The notes under the pieces: model-generated
Told to the model about the DNA's origin: nothing
Seen by the model: the letters and a program-made list of their open reading frames with translations, nothing else
Databases searched by the model: none
Origin: Candidatus Heimdallarchaeota archaeon
GTDB taxonomy: Archaea; Asgardarchaeota; Heimdallarchaeia; JABLTI01
Assembly (NCBI GenBank): GCA_030602675.1
Contig: JAUVZH010000170.1
Coordinates: forward strand, 1 to 6,182
Length of the DNA stretch: 6,182 nucleotides
Reading direction: 5' to 3'
Translations under genes and position numbers: made by a program
Shown here: piece by piece, positions 4,606 to 6,182 of the stretch
How positions within the stretch are numbered: the stretch's first letter is position 1
Layout: every line of letters begins with the position of its first letter

Positions 4606-6182
4606 TCACTTCCTAGTTAAATGTATAAGACCAAAAACATCTAGTGATGCCTTCCATCCTGGAGGTACAATTGTTGTTGTATCATATTGTTCTATGATTA
4701 CAGGTCCTACAATTACATTGTTCGCTTCCAACATATCTCTATTCAGTACTGGTGTTTGTTTGAAATCTTTTAGCTGTTTAAAATACACATCTCGAGTTTC
4801 AACGTGAGCTTCTTCCAGTGGTTTCTGTTTACCTCTAGCTATTTTTGTTAGTGTTGGCTTCTTTATTATACCAATACTATTTATTCTGATATTCACCATC
4901 TCTACTTCTTCATCATCCATTACATAACCATAAATCGCTTTGTGCTTATCACAAAAGAGCTTGTGAAGTTGTTCTATACAATTTTTATTGTTCAAGTTAA
5001 CATCAGAAATAGGAAGTAGTAATTCAAATCCTTGACCACTATAACGTAAATCAACAAACCTTTGATGAACCATGTCTTTCTCTATAAATCCCTCTTCTTT
5101 TAGTATGTTTAAACCATTATTCTGTAATTCTCCATAAAATGTTTCGAGTTCTTTGTAGTCGATATCAGCTAATTTTTTACGTATAGATTTTACATAGGTG
5201 TGTTTAGCATCAGTATAAAGTAAACCCATCGTTGAAAATAGTCCAGGATTATTTGGGACAATTATTTCTTTTATTTCCAATTCACTAGCCAAAGCACAAG
5301 AATGTAATGGGCCTGCTCCACCAAAAGCTAACAAAACAAAATCCCTAGGATCTAATCCTCTTTCAATTGTAACGATTCTTAAAATTCGACTCATGTTTAT
5401 GTTAGCGATTTTAATTATCCCTAAAGCACTTTCAACTGTATCTAAATTCAATAGCGCAGATACTTTTTGTTTGATACTTTTTTCTGCTAAATCTGGATAA
5501 ACAGGGAACGTTTTATCTAACAATCCTTTTGGATTTAGTCTTCCAAGATAGAGATTCGCATCTGTTATTGTTGGGTTTTCTCCATTTCGTCCATAACATG
5601 CAGGTCCAGGGTCTGAGCCAGCACTTATAGGTCCAACTTTCAAAGCATTCCCTTGATCAACCCAAGCGATAGAACCTCCACCAGAGGAGATTTCTGCTAA
5701 ATCAATAAATGGAAATCTAGCAGGATAACCACTTCCTTTTGTTATTCTGCCACTATGGACTTCTCCACCAACTTCATACTCAGATGTTAATGTAATAGCC
5801 TTATTAATTATAGTTCCAGCTTTTGCTGTTGTTCCACCCATGTCAAAAGATAACAAGTTTGGCAAATCGAGAAATTCAGCTAGAAATCTGGATGCAACAA
5901 CTCCTGCTGAAGGACCACTTTCAATAATACTGACTGGAAGCTGTTGAATTTGATCTGATCTACTTACTCCACCATTACTCTGCATGATAAATAATGGAGC
6001 ATCTATTTGCAAATCACTAAATGAATCAGTAAGTGATTTTACATATCTCGAGACTATTGGCATTAGTACTGCATTAATTGCTGTTGTACTTGTTCGTTCA
6101 AACTCCCTGTGCTCAGGAGAAACTTCATAACTAGCAGATAAATAAAAATCGCCTAATTTTTTCTCGAGATAGTTTTTAATTT
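4606..6182 (-). CDS. hyuA: HyuA: hydantoinase A / 5-oxoprolinase-type subunit, N-terminus outside window
   Basis: 524 complete codons are in the window. The frame stays open to the right edge, and the 39 codons upstream of the methionine at 6063-6061 are clearly HyuA, with SASYEVSPEHREFERTST matching the family's S-H-E-V-x-P-E-x-R-E-x-E-R-x-S-T-T block. That methionine is therefore internal. Full-length HyuA is about 650-700 residues, so roughly 130-170 residues are missing, including the first nucleotide-binding part. Numbered from the first complete codon in the window, the visible landmarks are MQSNGG (66-71), ESGPSAGV (87-94), the ATP-site strand SFDMGGTTAK (111-120), SSGGGSIAW (165-173), SAGSDPGPACYGR (186-198), GLDPRDFVLLAFGGAGPLH (275-293) and the C-terminal GPVIIEQYDTT (492-502). 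HyuA is the actin-like-fold ATPase subunit that phosphorylates the substrate, with HyuB completing the reaction. hyuB follows 4 bases after the TGA stop. Confidence 0.93.
   Translation of the reverse strand, partial: IKNYLEKKLGDFYLSASYEVSPEHREFERTSTTAINAVLMPIVSRYVKSLTDSFSDLQIDAPLFIMQSNGGVSRSDQIQQLPVSIIESGPSAGVVASRFLAEFLDLPNLLSFDMGGTTAKAGTIINKAITLTSEYEVGGEVHSGRITKGSGYPARFPFIDLAEISSGGGSIAWVDQGNALKVGPISAGSDPGPACYGRNGENPTITDANLYLGRLNPKGLLDKTFPVYPDLAEKSIKQKVSALLNLDTVESALGIIKIANINMSRILRIVTIERGLDPRDFVLLAFGGAGPLHSCALASELEIKEIIVPNNPGLFSTMGLLYTDAKHTYVKSIRKKLADIDYKELETFYGELQNNGLNILKEEGFIEKDMVHQRFVDLRYSGQGFELLLPISDVNLNNKNCIEQLHKLFCDKHKAIYGYVMDDEEVEMVNIRINSIGIIKKPTLTKIARGKQKPLEEAHVETRDVYFKQLKDFKQTPVLNRDMLEANNVIVGPVIIEQYDTTTIVPPGWKASLDVFGLIHLTRK
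4609..4614 (-). promoter_or_regulatory. Shine-Dalgarno site of hyuB at the hyuA 3' end
   Basis: AGGAAG on the minus strand lies within the last codons of hyuA, directly before its TGA stop (4608-4606), 7 bases from the hyuB ATG (4601-4599). Ribosomes ending on hyuA finish next to it. This is the layout of translational coupling and suits subunits made in equal amounts. Confidence 0.75.

Noticed and set aside
4589..4807. A 72-codon plus-strand frame over the hyuA/hyuB junction
   Set aside because: It is antisense to the conserved HyuA C-terminus and the hyuB start, with no supporting signals.
4606..6063. A 485-codon HyuA starting at the ATG at 6063
   Set aside because: The same frame continues open to the window edge, and the 39 extra codons match the conserved HyuA block (SPEHREFERTST). 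The methionine is internal and the gene is cut by the window edge, not truncated in the genome.

Overview
The window is an AT-rich stretch (GC roughly one third by eye). It reads best as a piece of an archaeal chromosome, perhaps from an uncultivated low-GC lineage. This rests on a TATA-box-like core promoter with a very short leader, oligo-T runs where transcripts should end, a small archaeal-type thioredoxin/glutaredoxin module inside the sensor protein, and a two-subunit HyuA/HyuB pair of the kind found in archaea. None of these is decisive, and a low-GC bacterium is not excluded. There is no RNA gene, insertion sequence, CRISPR array or obvious mobile element.

Layout. Positions 1-152 hold a control region and no gene that I can see. 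It has a T6 run at 34-39, which could end an upstream transcript, then a TATA-like box inside a near-perfect inverted repeat, then a strong ribosome-binding site. At 153-818 (+) lies a multi-pass membrane protein of the PlsY acyl-phosphate:glycerol-3-phosphate acyltransferase family, divergent at its C-terminal motif. It converges on a 652-residue sensor protein on the minus strand (870-2828). The 51-base gap and the 3' end of the sensor gene hold a bulged stem-loop and oligo-A/T runs that could end both transcripts. Upstream of the sensor gene, across a 141-base gap, is a tightly coupled minus-strand operon. It consists of hyuA (4606 to the right edge, its N-terminus outside the window) and hyuB (2970-4601), the two subunits of an ATP-dependent hydantoinase/5-oxoprolinase-type enzyme.

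The most unusual gene is the sensor protein. Its order is PAS, a thioredoxin-fold module with an intact CVYC motif, PAS, a dimerisation helix pair of the HisKA type, and an HATPase domain. The ATP-binding boxes look intact, but the H-box reads VTTTGLFDPL where a normal kinase has V-S-H-E-L-R-T-P-L, so the phosphoacceptor histidine and the following glutamate are both missing. With no membrane segment, it looks like a cytoplasmic redox- or ligand-responsive pseudo-histidine-kinase. No response regulator is visible in the window.

There is no clear functional link between the three units. HyuAB would act on a cyclic amide or related metabolite in the cytoplasm, PlsY on membrane-lipid precursors, and the sensor has no identified partner. 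A shared pathway would be speculation.
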